A stretch of DNA of 64,000 nt from Pedobacter aquatilis (GCF_030409415.1 NZ_JAUFPW010000035.1:62001-126000); one strand, 5' to 3'. Positions 27,112 to 36,531 are shown, numbered from the stretch's first letter. The notes: generated by a model from the letters alone, not told the origin. Made by a program: numbers and translations.

Positions 27112-27948
27112 TACCTTTGCTTTGTTACTAACCTATTTGTGTTCTTTAAGTATTACTAATTATTAAACCACTACACAAAGATAATTAACATAGAGCGACT
27201 TAAAACAATTATCTTAATATTAAGAATCACAAACTTTTTGTAAAGATAGATGTCTAATTCGCTACCCTCAGCTAACTTAAAGCGCAAATTCTTGTAAAGT
27301 TAGGACAGTTACTCCCGGTTTGATGTGCTTTCAGGAAATCTTTAAGAACTCTGTTTAAGATCACAATACCCCGAATCATGAATTGTTAAAGGATAATTGA
27401 ACGCTTAACAAGGTAAGACATTAATATTACGATTTAAGTATGATTAAGCAAAATTTAAGTTTGGGATTACTGTATGACAGCTGGACGGAATTAGTATCGA
27501 AATAAATATGAAGTCTCCATTTAATGTAACAGTCAAATTTAATATTGAGGTTGGCCCCCCTTTATCAGTCAAATTTGCAGTTTCTATGTTGAGCTTAAAT
27601 AAATGGTTAAAAGTCAAAACTAAAACAATCATATTACGGGTCCAGATAATAATGTGATAAATTCTTTTTGTGTATTCTCCTAGAATATGGTCGACTTGCT
27701 ATTCAGCTTCTGTTATCATTCGTCATGTCGGTCTTTCAAATGCCTCATAACGGTTTCGCGCTATGCTTTCTGGCGGGTTTCGGAGCACTTCAGCTCAATA
27801 ATTATACGAAAGTTCAATAGTAGCAGAAAAGCCGAAGTTTGCACTTCAGCCTTGCTTTTGGCAATACCTGGTAAACGGCAGCCCCTTCTTTTAGCCTGTG
27901 ATTTTCAACGACTGAATAAGTCCTTGATTTAACTTTACATTCTATTTC
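27112..27948. other. Intergenic region containing cassette-type repeat DNA
   Basis: About 840 bases without a convincing gene. The segment at about 27720-27900 (CATAACGGTTTCGCGCTATG ... CAATAATTATACGAAAGTTC ... GCCGAAGTTTGCACTTCAGC) has the look of noncoding dispersed elements between orphan genes in Bacteroidota genomes, which I recall but cannot check here. The left half is A+T-rich with no visible features. Confidence 0.35.
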
Positions 27949-28080
27949 TGCTAACGGTTTGCAGGTTTAAGTTGAGCCTAATTATTTGCACAACATAACC
28001 TACCTTACTAAATTAGGTAAATAGCTTCAAATTCTCGTTTCGTACTTCGCCCGAGGTTTAACTTAAACCTGTTGTTGGGC
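27949..28080. repeat. attC-like element (downstream of the orphan gene)
   Basis: The ends TGCTAAC (27949-27955) and GTTGGGC (28074-28080) resemble the RYYYAAC/GTTRRRY core sites of integron attC recombination sites (the left one departs at its first base). Just inside are exact inverted 12-mers CAGGTTTAAGTT (27962-27973) and AACTTAAACCTG (28060-28071). Overall length (132 bases) and layout fit an attC hairpin. The stop codon of the neighbouring gene falls inside it. Confidence 0.45.
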
Positions 28081-28557
28081 GTTCGTTTTCTTAAAATCAA
28101 TTTCGTAGTCGTCGGCTAAACATTCGAAAGTTTCATCTTTAAAGAAAAATATGAAATGTCTATTGTTTGAATTATCTGTTGTCAAATTAACTATCGGTTC
28201 TGGAAACTCTCTATCTAATCCACTTTTAATTTCGTAGAACTCTCCCCAAGGTAATTCGTTAGGATAGGTTCTATACTGTCCATAATAATAACCTTCGTCA
28301 TTGCAAATGTTCAGAGAATATTTAGAGCAATTCTTGAATAAGATATTGGCTTTGTTTCCCTCTTCAAAACCTTCGAAAACATAAGCATTCAGAAATATGG
28401 TCATTAAAAGGTTTGAATTGATTAGTTGTAATTCGATTTCTGGAGAAACTGAATGAGCATTCCAATCTTTTGTTATTTGGACATAGTCAACTTTTTTAGG
28501 TTGATTTTGGTCATTAATTTCGTTTTTGTCACTGAAAATTTTCCTTAGCCAATTCAT
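28063..28557 (-). CDS. Orphan cassette-like gene product
   Basis: A 164-residue acidic, probably cytoplasmic protein beginning MNWLRKIFSDKN at ATG 28557. It is rich in Asn, Glu, Phe and Tyr with beta-strand-like C-terminal half (NNRHFIFFFKDETFECLADD). No family recognised. The gene lies exactly between two attC-like elements, with its stop codon inside the downstream one, as in integron gene cassettes. A further upstream in-frame start (28635) would run through the other element and is less likely. Confidence 0.6.
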   Translation of the reverse strand: MNWLRKIFSDKNEINDQNQPKKVDYVQITKDWNAHSVSPEIELQLINSNLLMTIFLNAYVFEGFEEGNKANILFKNCSKYSLNICNDEGYYYGQYRTYPNELPWGEFYEIKSGLDREFPEPIVNLTTDNSNNRHFIFFFKDETFECLADDYEIDFKKTNAQQQV

Positions 28558-28593
28558 ATTGTTTCTTCTAAAGGTATGCTGTGGTAAAATGAC

Positions 28594-28647
28594 GCCTAAC
28601 TTATTTATAGGTCTGACGTTATCAGACCAAGCCACACAAATTTGGGC
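28594..28647. repeat. attC-like element (upstream of the orphan gene)
   Basis: GCCTAAC (28594-28600) matches the RYYYAAC core exactly; TTTGGGC (28641-28647) differs from GTTRRRY at its first base. Between them GGTCTGA (28610-28616) and TCAGACC (28622-28628) form a perfect 7-bp hairpin. The 54-base layout recalls a short attC site. Confidence 0.4.
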
Positions 28648-28835
28648 ATATTAGTCTGATAGAAAGTGCCTATCGATACCCTAAAGCTAAATATAATTCT
28701 CTAAATAATATTGTATGCTTAGGGTTAATAATAGCATAGAGTTTACTGCATACTTATAAGCGACAGCATTAGATTTATTAACCAATTAAAGCAAAAAAGT
28801 AACACCGCTCCTAAAATAAGTGTTACCATATCAAA

Positions 28836-29036
28836 TTAGCGATTGAATAACCGCTTTCGAAAATAGTAGCCTGCAATAAGCAGCAATACGGATAACAGCA
28901 AAATAATTTTCCAGTTCAGAACGGTTGCTTTTGATTTAGTTTGCCTACTCGCTTTTGATTCCATGCTTGTATTTAAGCCTTTTTCGCTATCCAGTTCATG
29001 CATATACCTTTTGGCCTCCATTTTTTGAGCGTTCAT
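28836..29036 (-). CDS. Small C-terminally membrane-anchored protein
   Basis: A 66-residue protein from ATG 29036 (upstream AAAAAGGT); a frame start at 29144 is possible. Residues 1-37 are polar and charged; a single membrane segment follows (WKIILLLSVLLLIAGYYF) with a basic end (RKRLFNR). It is divergent from a sigma-factor gene, and could be an accessory to it, but nothing in the sequence shows an anti-sigma fold. No family recognised. Confidence 0.5.
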   Translation of the reverse strand: MNAQKMEAKRYMHELDSEKGLNTSMESKASRQTKSKATVLNWKIILLLSVLLLIAGYYFRKRLFNR

Positions 29037-29255
29037 TACCTTTTTTTGCTTATGAGCATATATAAGTTTATGCGCTTGCCCATGAAAACCACTATCAATC
29101 GAATACTGAAAATTAACCTCCTGTTCTATGGGCAAAAAGGGCATAAATGCACCGTAATCATATTTTTCTTCCTTGATGTGGTTTATAATGAGCCGAACGG
29201 CTTAATCAATAAGGTTGTGACCAAAACCTTTCCTTTACAACGGTGTTATAAACTA

Positions 29256-29861
29256 ATGGGAGAAGCTTTACAAAAACAACATCAAAAACATTTAATCAGG
29301 CAACAAAACGGGTTTTTACTTACTCTGGAGGTTGAGGAGCGTCGTTTAATTGCTGCGCTTAAAGATGGGGAACTTTCAGCCTTCAATTATCTTTACCACC
29401 ATTATGCTGCAAATCTATTCGGCGTAATATTCAAAATTGTAAAACAACAAGAAACTGCTGAAGATGTATTGCAGGAGTTATTTCTAAAAATCAAGAGTAA
29501 TATTCACGCTTATAATGAAAAAAAGGGTAGGCTCTTTACCTGGATGCTCAACATGGCCCGTAATGCGGCTATTGATGAGGTCAGGAGAGCTTCATCAAAG
29601 GGTCGTTTGTTATGTGATGAACTGGAATATTCACTTGGTATTTTAGACCGGGAAAAAAGTACCATTTTGAATCCTGATACCATCGGCCTGAAAAAGCTTT
29701 TAAATCAGTTGAAAGAAAATGAAACCATGCTCATTGACCTGGTTTATTATCAAGGTTATACACATCAGGAAATTGCAGAATCTCTAAACATCCCGATAGG
29801 AACAGTTAAGACACGTATCCGAAATGCCATTTTCACCTTGCGTGCCATTTTTGCAATTTAA
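29256..29861 (+). CDS. ECF-type RNA polymerase sigma factor
   Basis: A 201-residue sigma-70 family protein starting at ATG 29256. Region 2 covers about residues 40-115 (AFNYLYHHYAANLFGVIFKI, AEDVLQELFLKIKSNI, GRLFTWMLNMARNAAIDEVRR) and region 4 residues 150-195 (LVYYQGYTHQEIAESLNIPI, GTVKTRIRNAI). No anti-sigma gene follows; the next gene downstream is a broken transporter. It therefore may be an orphan regulator or partnered with the small membrane protein divergent to it. Confidence 0.9.
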   Translation: MGEALQKQHQKHLIRQQNGFLLTLEVEERRLIAALKDGELSAFNYLYHHYAANLFGVIFKIVKQQETAEDVLQELFLKIKSNIHAYNEKKGRLFTWMLNMARNAAIDEVRRASSKGRLLCDELEYSLGILDREKSTILNPDTIGLKKLLNQLKENETMLIDLVYYQGYTHQEIAESLNIPIGTVKTRIRNAIFTLRAIFAI

Positions 29862-29989
29862 TCTTCAGTATAAAATGCGATTTCGGTTGTTGTGAAATGG
29901 TTATTGCAGAATGGTGTAAACTTTGATATGTAACTCGTCTAGTATTAAAAGATAATAGTCGTCTCCTAGTTTATAAAGGAATAAATATT

Positions 29990-30496
29990 ATGATAAGTGG
30001 ATTTAATATTAAGACCACATTTGACAAGGCCATTATTATACCCGGACTAATTTTTATTGTTGGTATTTGTCTTTTGTCCGTTATTTTACCTAATGAGACT
30101 GAACAGGTGCTTAACAGCATAAAAGTCTTTATTTTCGTAAATTTAAATTGGGTGTATGTTTGGTCAGTCACCATTTTCGTGATTTTTCTGGTCTACCTAA
30201 TGTTCAGTAAATATGGCGCTATCCGTCTTGGGGATAACGATAGCAAGCCGGAGCATTCCTTTTTCTCCTGGATTGCCATGTTATTTGCTGCAGGTATGGG
30301 TATTGGCTTAATGTATTTTGGGGTTGCCGAGCCATTATCACATTATGCAAACAATGTATTTGATAGCGGGCAATACGTAAATAAGGCCAAGAATGCACAA
30401 ATTTTTTCAAATGTTGCGACGATTTCGATTGGTAACAGCTTTCTGCATCATTTTTGGAAGTCTGCACCTCAATTGCCCTTTAATTTATTTCTATAG
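29990..30496 (+). pseudogene. BCCT-family transporter, truncated
   Basis: The first 140 or so codons match betaine/choline/carnitine transporters, including the signature GMGIGLMYFGVAEPLSHYAN near residues 100-118. After NKAKNAQ the sequence loses similarity and the frame stops at 168 residues, where the family needs about 500. The remaining membrane segments are absent downstream; the next gene is an unrelated permease. A deletion, not a single stop codon, is the likely cause. Confidence 0.85.
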
Positions 30497-30600
30497 GGAG
30501 ATTGTTTAATAAATAGATGCCGCATGAAGAGCGTTTAAAGTTAATTTTCCTCAGCAGATTAAAAAGAGCTGATTAAGAAATAGGAGACCATAAAATACTT

Positions 30601-32328
30601 ATGCAAAAAAAACTTACACAATTACAGGCAACTGCCATCTGTGGGAATGACATATCTTCTTCTTGCCTTTATGTATCCGCATTAACAATTGCATATGCCG
30701 GTCAATATGCATGGGTGTCACTTTTGATTGTTGCATTGGTCTTGTATTTATTTCGAAAGATTTATGGAGAAGTGGTTGGAGCCCTGCCATTGAATGGTGG
30801 AGCTTACAATGTTCTGTTGAACACTACCACTAAGCAAACCGCTTCATTTGCTGCCTGCTTAACCATTCTATCCTACATGGCTACTGCTGTAATCTCTGCT
30901 TATGAAGCAATGCACTACCTACATGAAATTATCGATAGTTTACCATTGATGTGGGCTACAGTATTCGTGCTGGCTAGTTTTATGGTTCTTACGATTGTCG
31001 GAATAGGAGAATCGGCCAATGTTGCCGTTGCTATTTTCATCTTTCACCTGATTTCATTAAGCTTGCTCGTTATCACCTGTTTATGGTTTGTTCTAAATCA
31101 AGGCGTTCATACATTTAATCTAAACTGGCAAATCCCAACTTCATCGGGTGGGATATTAACCGCATTATTTTTCGGGTTTTCTGCCGCTATGCTTGGAATC
31201 TCGGGTTTTGAAAGTTCAGCAAATTTTGTAGAGGAGCAACAGGAGGGTGTTTTTCCAAAAACACTGGCTAATATGTGGCGTGTGGTAAGTTTTTTTAATC
31301 CTACAATTGCACTCCTTGCATTAGCAATACTTCCAGTACTATCCATAAATGAACATCAGGAATCGCTCCTATCCTTTATTGGTCAAACAGCAGGGGGAAG
31401 CTGGCTGGCTCATCTGATATCTATTGACGCGGTATTGGTTTTGGGAGGAGCGGTACTTACCTCTTATGTTGGCGTTACGGGGCTTGGGGAACGCATTGCA
31501 CTAGATAGAATTCTGCCAAATTCTTTATTAAAGAAAAATTCAAAAGGGGTCAACTATCGTATTGTCGTCGTATTCTTCATCTTGTGTTTGTCAATACTAT
31601 TGGTTACCCAAGGTGATTTAGCTAGTCTTGCAGGGGTATATACTTTTTCTTTTCTTGCCGTTATGGCGCTCTTTGGCCTTGGAAATTTATTGTTAAAGGC
31701 CAAAAGACAACGTTTGCCAAGACCGGAACGTGCAGCAATAGCATCAGTCACAATCGCAATAGGATTTATCATCGCAGCCTTTATTGGCAATATGTATCTG
31801 AACATCCAATCGTTTTTTGTTTTTCTCAAATACTTTCTTCCCGCTGTTGCTTTTATACTCATCATGCTCAATAGGGCACTACTGGTCAAATGGCTTATTT
31901 TTAGTATAAGCAAACTGGAAGAGGGTTCCCGAAAAACAATTTTTGCTAAGCTGAGGCTCCATCGTCTGCTAGTCAAAATTAACGCTAATGAACTGGTTTT
32001 TTTTACAAGGGGAGACAATGTAGCAGTGTTAAATCGGGTTATGATTTATGTAGAAGATAATGAGGTTACCAAAAAACTTAAGATTGTTCACCTATCTAAT
32101 GAGCACAGTGATAACGAAAATCTTCGGGTAGACATCGAAGTACTGGATCGGGCCTACCCCGAGATTGACATTGACTTTGTGGAGATTGCCGGACAATTTG
32201 GTCCGGAAATGATAGATAAGTTATCACGGGAATGGGGCATTCCAAAGAACTTTATGTTTATGGGTTCTCCTGGTGATCGGTTTCCTTACAGGATATCAGA
32301 ACTTGGAGGTGTAAGGTTAATTATGTAG
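30601..32328 (+). CDS. APC-superfamily amino-acid permease with cytosolic C-terminal domain
   Basis: A 575-residue inner-membrane protein with about 12 membrane segments in residues 10-430 (ALPLNGGAYNVLL, GFSAAMLGISGFESSANFVEE are APC features), then a cytosolic alpha/beta domain of about 130 residues (NELVFFTRGDNVAVLNRVMIYVEDN, ending MGSPGDRFPYRISELGGVRLIM) that resembles a universal-stress-type fold. The substrate is probably an amino acid or polyamine; it cannot be specified. ATG 30601 is preceded by AGGAGACC. Transcribed apart from the broken BCCT gene. Confidence 0.85.
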   Translation: MQKKLTQLQATAICGNDISSSCLYVSALTIAYAGQYAWVSLLIVALVLYLFRKIYGEVVGALPLNGGAYNVLLNTTTKQTASFAACLTILSYMATAVISAYEAMHYLHEIIDSLPLMWATVFVLASFMVLTIVGIGESANVAVAIFIFHLISLSLLVITCLWFVLNQGVHTFNLNWQIPTSSGGILTALFFGFSAAMLGISGFESSANFVEEQQEGVFPKTLANMWRVVSFFNPTIALLALAILPVLSINEHQESLLSFIGQTAGGSWLAHLISIDAVLVLGGAVLTSYVGVTGLGERIALDRILPNSLLKKNSKGVNYRIVVVFFILCLSILLVTQGDLASLAGVYTFSFLAVMALFGLGNLLLKAKRQRLPRPERAAIASVTIAIGFIIAAFIGNMYLNIQSFFVFLKYFLPAVAFILIMLNRALLVKWLIFSISKLEEGSRKTIFAKLRLHRLLVKINANELVFFTRGDNVAVLNRVMIYVEDNEVTKKLKIVHLSNEHSDNENLRVDIEVLDRAYPEIDIDFVEIAGQFGPEMIDKLSREWGIPKNFMFMGSPGDRFPYRISELGGVRLIM

Positions 32329-32700
32329 AAAAAGATTCGCTGTTATAAAAGCTCTTGATGGCAATTTATTTCGTGCTATGCGACTTTATATATGCTTTAA
32401 ATGCATATATTGAAATATGACAGGTTCAGCTAACGATCCTATTCATTTAGAGGGAACAAACCATTTGTTAAATTTCTTTTGCGCAAAAAATAATTTAAAT
32501 CCCCAGATAGTAATTTATTGCGTGAAAATTAAAGACTCCCATTCTGATTTTCGTTATAGTTACAAATCACTATAGTAAACACTGCAGGCATCAAGCCTAA
32601 ACCATTCGCATTTCTGATTAATTTAATCCGTTAAATAGAGTTTAATCATTTCTTCGTATTAGAGGAATGGGGAGTAGGGGTTGCTTAGATTAACACAAAT
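32329..32700. other. Noncoding interval
   Basis: About 370 bases without a gene or clear signal, between the permease and the terminator of the convergent lipoprotein gene. Confidence 0.5.
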
Positions 32701-32738
32701 AAAAAAGGGTTCTTGTATCGTTGAGAGAACCCTTTTTT
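32701..32738 (-). terminator. Terminator of the Met/Ser-rich lipoprotein gene
   Basis: AAAAAAGGGTTCT (32701-32713) pairs exactly with AGAACCCTTTTTT (32726-32738). It lies 15 bases after the lipoprotein stop and, being symmetrical, can also stop transcription from the left. Confidence 0.85.
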
Positions 32739-32752
32739 AGGTTTAAATAAAA

Positions 32753-32959
32753 CTACATTTTGCTCATAGTGTCTTTTGACATTGTATCAGCCATTGATGA
32801 ATCCTTCATCATTGTATCGCTACTCATGCTCATTGAAGTATCTGCTATGGTACTGTCAGTCATTGTAGAATCTGCACCATCTGCTTTTTTCTCTGAACAA
32901 GCTACTACTGTTAAGCTTAATGCTAAGGCTAAGAAACCTAATTTGAATAAATTTTTCAT
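32753..32959 (-). CDS. Small Met/Ser/Asp-rich lipoprotein
   Basis: A 68-residue lipoprotein: signal peptide MKNLFKLGFLALALSLTVVA followed by Cys21 in a lipobox, then a mature part of 47 residues built from imperfect units of Asp, Ser/Thr and Met (for example DTSMSMSSDTMMKDSSMADT). There is no globular domain. Met-rich acidic tails can bind soft metals, but this is speculative; the low-complexity tail might equally be a surface spacer. It has its own terminator. Genes of this type are frequent in Sphingobacteriaceae. Confidence 0.75.
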   Translation of the reverse strand: MKNLFKLGFLALALSLTVVACSEKKADGADSTMTDSTIADTSMSMSSDTMMKDSSMADTMSKDTMSKM

Positions 32960-33188
32960 TTTTTTGATTTTGTTGTGTTTTTAATTTATTGATTGTCAGT
33001 TAATATCCCTAAAATTAAAAGGTAACCCAAATCTTTGTAACGAAATACTGGATATTCCATATTGGAATTGCAATGTGTAATTTCGGGCATGCGATTTAGT
33101 TAAGCTTTAATTTTGCCTCCTTCTAAAACAATTTTCAACAATTGATCTTTTATCTTTGGAATTTAACTATTATGTCTTCTAAATAAAT

Positions 33189-34538
33189 ATGATTAAAAAT
33201 TTACCCAAAACCCCCATTGAAAAGATTGTTGCCCCGGTGAGCCGCTTTGTGCACCTGGAGTATACAAGTGGGATAGTTTTGCTTATTAGTGTAGTTATAG
33301 CAATTATTTGGGCTAATTCATCATTCTCCCCGAGTTACCACCATTTATGGGAAACCCATTTTATGGTCGGTTTTGCTGGTCATGTTTTGGATAAACCACT
33401 TCACATCTGGATAAATGATGGATTAATGGCACTTTTTTTCTTTGTCATTGGCCTGGAACTTAAAAGGGAATTTATGGAGGGCGAACTATCCAGTTTTTCA
33501 AAAGCCATATTGCCTATGACTGCGGCGCTGGGTGGTATGGTTGTACCAGCTGGCATTTATTATCTGATCAATCGAAATACAGATGCGGGACATGGATGGG
33601 GTATTCCTATGGCTACTGATATTGCATTTGCTTTGGCACTACTATCAATGGCAGGCAAAAACATTCCTGGCTCTATTAAAGTTTTTCTCTCTGCCCTTGC
33701 CGTTGCAGATGATTTGGGTGCTGTGCTGGTGATTGCTTTTTTTTACACCGGGCAGGTCAATTTTGCTGCATTGGGCGTTGCAGGTATTTTCCTGTTATTT
33801 CTAATTATTGGCAATGCAATTGGCATCAGGAACAGTGCATTTTACCTCATACTGGGGCTTGTCGTCTGGATCGGGTTTCTGCTTTCTGGTGTTCATGCAA
33901 CCCTTGCAGGTGTTCTTGTTGCCTTCACCATCCCAGCCAGAACCAGGATTGATGAAGGCGTATATTCCAGCACATTAAAAAAGCTCAATGAAGATTTCGA
34001 CCGGGAGATACCCAGCAATAGCAGCCTTACTACACCAGATCAGCACCGTACCATACAGCAGGTTAAGCACCTGAGCCTGGCTGCCGAAACACCTTTGCAG
34101 AAAATAGAGCATAGTCTTCATCCATATGTTGCTTTTTTAATTATGCCACTATTTGCCTTGGCCAATTCAGGTATAATTATAGGTAGTGACTTCTTCTCTG
34201 CCATCATTAATCCAGTATCGATTGGTGTAAGTGCGGGCCTTGTTGTAGGTAAGTTTACCGGTATACTTTTTTTCTGCTTCCTGATGGTCAAAATGGGATT
34301 AGCAAAATTACCATCTGGGGGAAATTGGCAGCATATGATGGGTATTGCCCTGCTGGCCGGCATCGGTTTTACCATGTCATTATTTATAAGCGGACTTGCC
34401 TTTACAAATCCAGTGTATGGGGAGCAGGCTAAGTATGGAATTCTTATTGCCTCGGTGCTTTCGGGGGTATTGGGTACCTTTGTTTTGAGGACTATCGGAA
34501 GAAATAAAAAAAATGAATATGGAGCAGCGTCAAAATAA
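33189..34538 (+). CDS. nhaA: Na+/H+ antiporter NhaA
   Basis: A 449-residue antiporter with twelve membrane segments. The ion-binding Asp pair is in SALAVADDLGAVLVIA, and PMATDIAFALALL is the other family signature. It exchanges cytoplasmic sodium for periplasmic protons and guards against alkaline or salt stress. Compared with the E. coli enzyme there is a longer loop between helices around residues 255-300. A -7-like TATCTTTG lies at 33151-33158. The gene overlaps the next by 26 bases, so the two are co-transcribed. Confidence 0.93.
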   Translation: MIKNLPKTPIEKIVAPVSRFVHLEYTSGIVLLISVVIAIIWANSSFSPSYHHLWETHFMVGFAGHVLDKPLHIWINDGLMALFFFVIGLELKREFMEGELSSFSKAILPMTAALGGMVVPAGIYYLINRNTDAGHGWGIPMATDIAFALALLSMAGKNIPGSIKVFLSALAVADDLGAVLVIAFFYTGQVNFAALGVAGIFLLFLIIGNAIGIRNSAFYLILGLVVWIGFLLSGVHATLAGVLVAFTIPARTRIDEGVYSSTLKKLNEDFDREIPSNSSLTTPDQHRTIQQVKHLSLAAETPLQKIEHSLHPYVAFLIMPLFALANSGIIIGSDFFSAIINPVSIGVSAGLVVGKFTGILFFCFLMVKMGLAKLPSGGNWQHMMGIALLAGIGFTMSLFISGLAFTNPVYGEQAKYGILIASVLSGVLGTFVLRTIGRNKKNEYGAASK

Positions 34539-35856
34539 CGGTTTCAGCGGATTTATAAAAATCTTCTTCGAGCAGCGTTTCAATCTCCACTTGGATAAGG
34601 CCAACGAAGAGGAAGTGGTAGCTTCCATTAAATCGAATAGCGTATTTGTAGGCTCCAGCCTATGGATACTTATTTTTGCAATTTTTATAGCCTCTATTGG
34701 GCTCAATGTTAATTCCACAGCTGTAATTATTGGTGCGATGCTTATATCTCCATTGATGGGGCCAATTATTGGTGTGGGGCTTGGAATTGGCATCAACGAT
34801 CTTGCCCTGGTGAGAAAGGGTGGCCGTAACCTGCTGATTGCTGCACTCATCAGTATTGCAACCTCTTCACTATATTTTTACATTACGCCATTACACGATG
34901 CACAGAGTGAACTCCTGGCCCGAACAACACCGACCATATGGGATGTATTTATCGCTTTTTTGGGTGGATTGGCCGGTGCCATTGCCGTAACTAGAAAAGA
35001 AAAAACAAATGTCATTCCCGGTGTAGCCATCGCTACAGCATTAATGCCCCCATTGTGTACGGCTGGCTTCGGACTTGCTTCAGGGAACCTGCTTTATTTT
35101 GCTGGTGCACTTTATCTGTTTTTTATTAACAGTCTATTTATCTGTATATCGACCTACCTTATTGTGCGGTTCCTGAAATTCAATAAAAAACGTTTCGAAG
35201 ACCAGGGGACAGAGAAAAAAGTGTCCAGGTACATCCTTGCAGCGGTTCTCATTACCATCATCCCAAGCATTTACCTAGCTTATGGCATTGTCCAGAAAAG
35301 TATCTTTGAAAACAACGCTCAGAAATTTGTATCGGAATCCTTCAATTTCAGTAATATCCAGGTTGTTAACAAAAACTTTAAATACTCGAGGAATTCGAAA
35401 GAGATTGATTTGCTATTGATTGGCTCAACGCTGCCAGAGGATAACATTAGAAAGATACGGGAAAAATTGGCCGCTTATAGGCTGGGGGGTACTAAACTTG
35501 TGATTCGCCAGGGACTGAGCGCAAATGCACAGATTGATTTTTCGCAGATTAAAGCGAGTATTATGGAAGATGTTTTCGCAAAAGATACCCTGGCAAGCAA
35601 AACTTCAGGTGTATCCAGTCCAGTCGGTTTAAGTGCTACAAAAATCAGAGAAGAATTAAAGGCCCTTTTTCCTTCAATAAAAAGCTACAGCGTTAGTAAG
35701 GGAGTTGTTATCCGCACCGACACTTTAAGTAACGATACATTAACTCAGTTTACAGCCCAAAGTGTTCCGCAAATGCCATTAAATGAAAAAAATAAGCTCA
35801 CCAGCTGGCTTAAAGCAAGATTTATGGCGGACAGCCTAAAAGTTGTAGTTGAATAA
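34513..35856 (+). CDS. DUF389 family membrane protein
   Basis: A 447-residue protein. Residues 45-235 contain the DUF389 membrane core (VNSTAVIIGAMLISPLMGPI, GVAIATALMPPLCTAGFGLA) with about six segments. A further segment (YILAAVLITIIPSIYLAYGI) precedes a soluble C-terminal domain of about 190 residues predicted outside the membrane. Function of the family is unknown. The start ATG 34513 lies inside nhaA; a Met two codons later is also possible. Coupling to NhaA suggests an ion-related role, an inference from position. Confidence 0.85.
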   Translation: MNMEQRQNNGFSGFIKIFFEQRFNLHLDKANEEEVVASIKSNSVFVGSSLWILIFAIFIASIGLNVNSTAVIIGAMLISPLMGPIIGVGLGIGINDLALVRKGGRNLLIAALISIATSSLYFYITPLHDAQSELLARTTPTIWDVFIAFLGGLAGAIAVTRKEKTNVIPGVAIATALMPPLCTAGFGLASGNLLYFAGALYLFFINSLFICISTYLIVRFLKFNKKRFEDQGTEKKVSRYILAAVLITIIPSIYLAYGIVQKSIFENNAQKFVSESFNFSNIQVVNKNFKYSRNSKEIDLLLIGSTLPEDNIRKIREKLAAYRLGGTKLVIRQGLSANAQIDFSQIKASIMEDVFAKDTLASKTSGVSSPVGLSATKIREELKALFPSIKSYSVSKGVVIRTDTLSNDTLTQFTAQSVPQMPLNEKNKLTSWLKARFMADSLKVVVE

Positions 35857-36004
35857 ATATAGCTGCTAGCTAAAGCGCTCATTTTTAGCTTCTTTCTTTG
35901 TGTGGTTTAGAGATGTTGTGGAACCTATTGAACAGCAAAGATTCTAAATTTCATATTTAGAAATTAAAGCCTGAAGCTAAAACTTCAACCTCATCATCCT
36001 GATT

Positions 36005-36253
36005 TTAGTCTAAACCTCTTCCGGTTTTATGCTGAAGTTCGTCAATTCGTTTTGAGGCTTCCGCTTTCGAAAGGGTTTCGTTGAACTGCTCACCAGCCTC
36101 ATCCGATAATGTTTTAAGGTAAGAACTTTGTGCTCCGGTCATGGGTTCATCACCAGTTGTCCAATCATCTGGATTCTTAACTGTGTTGTCACCTTTTAAT
36201 CCATTATTTCCCTCATTTGGAACGTTCTGTTTACCCGTTTTTTCGTTTTCCAT
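36005..36253 (-). CDS. DUF3072 domain protein
   Basis: An 82-residue hydrophilic protein. The DUF3072 signature is seen as NPDDWTTGDEPMTGAQSSYL (residues 27-46), followed by TLSDEAGEQF and a helical end (SKAEASKRIDELQHKTG). The family is small, found across bacteria and without known function; it often accompanies stress genes. Single gene, opposite in direction to its neighbours. Confidence 0.8.
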   Translation of the reverse strand: MENEKTGKQNVPNEGNNGLKGDNTVKNPDDWTTGDEPMTGAQSSYLKTLSDEAGEQFNETLSKAEASKRIDELQHKTGRGLD

Positions 36254-36531
36254 CTTTATAATTTACTATACTATTAATAACAAAGCGGATGGTTTGAAGT
36301 TTGCAGTATTCCAAAACAGAGTTACATTATTGCATTCCTGGTTGAGCATATTCATCATCAAGAGATCCTAAAATCTTTTTCTAAAAATAAGCACGTCGCT
36401 AATCTGCAAAAATATTGGCATTGCGCTGAACAAAATCTAAAATTATAGTGTTGCTATATAGGAGTAGTCGTTCAGATGGCCTCAAATTTTAAACCTTGAA
36501 GGGATTGAACTTCCAGTTAAAAAATCAACTT

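Noticed and set aside
27687..27932. 81-codon plus-strand frame between 26.8 and 28 kb
   Set aside because: Cys/Ser-rich composition without conserved features; the DNA looks like a dispersed noncoding element, so it is listed under the intergenic region.
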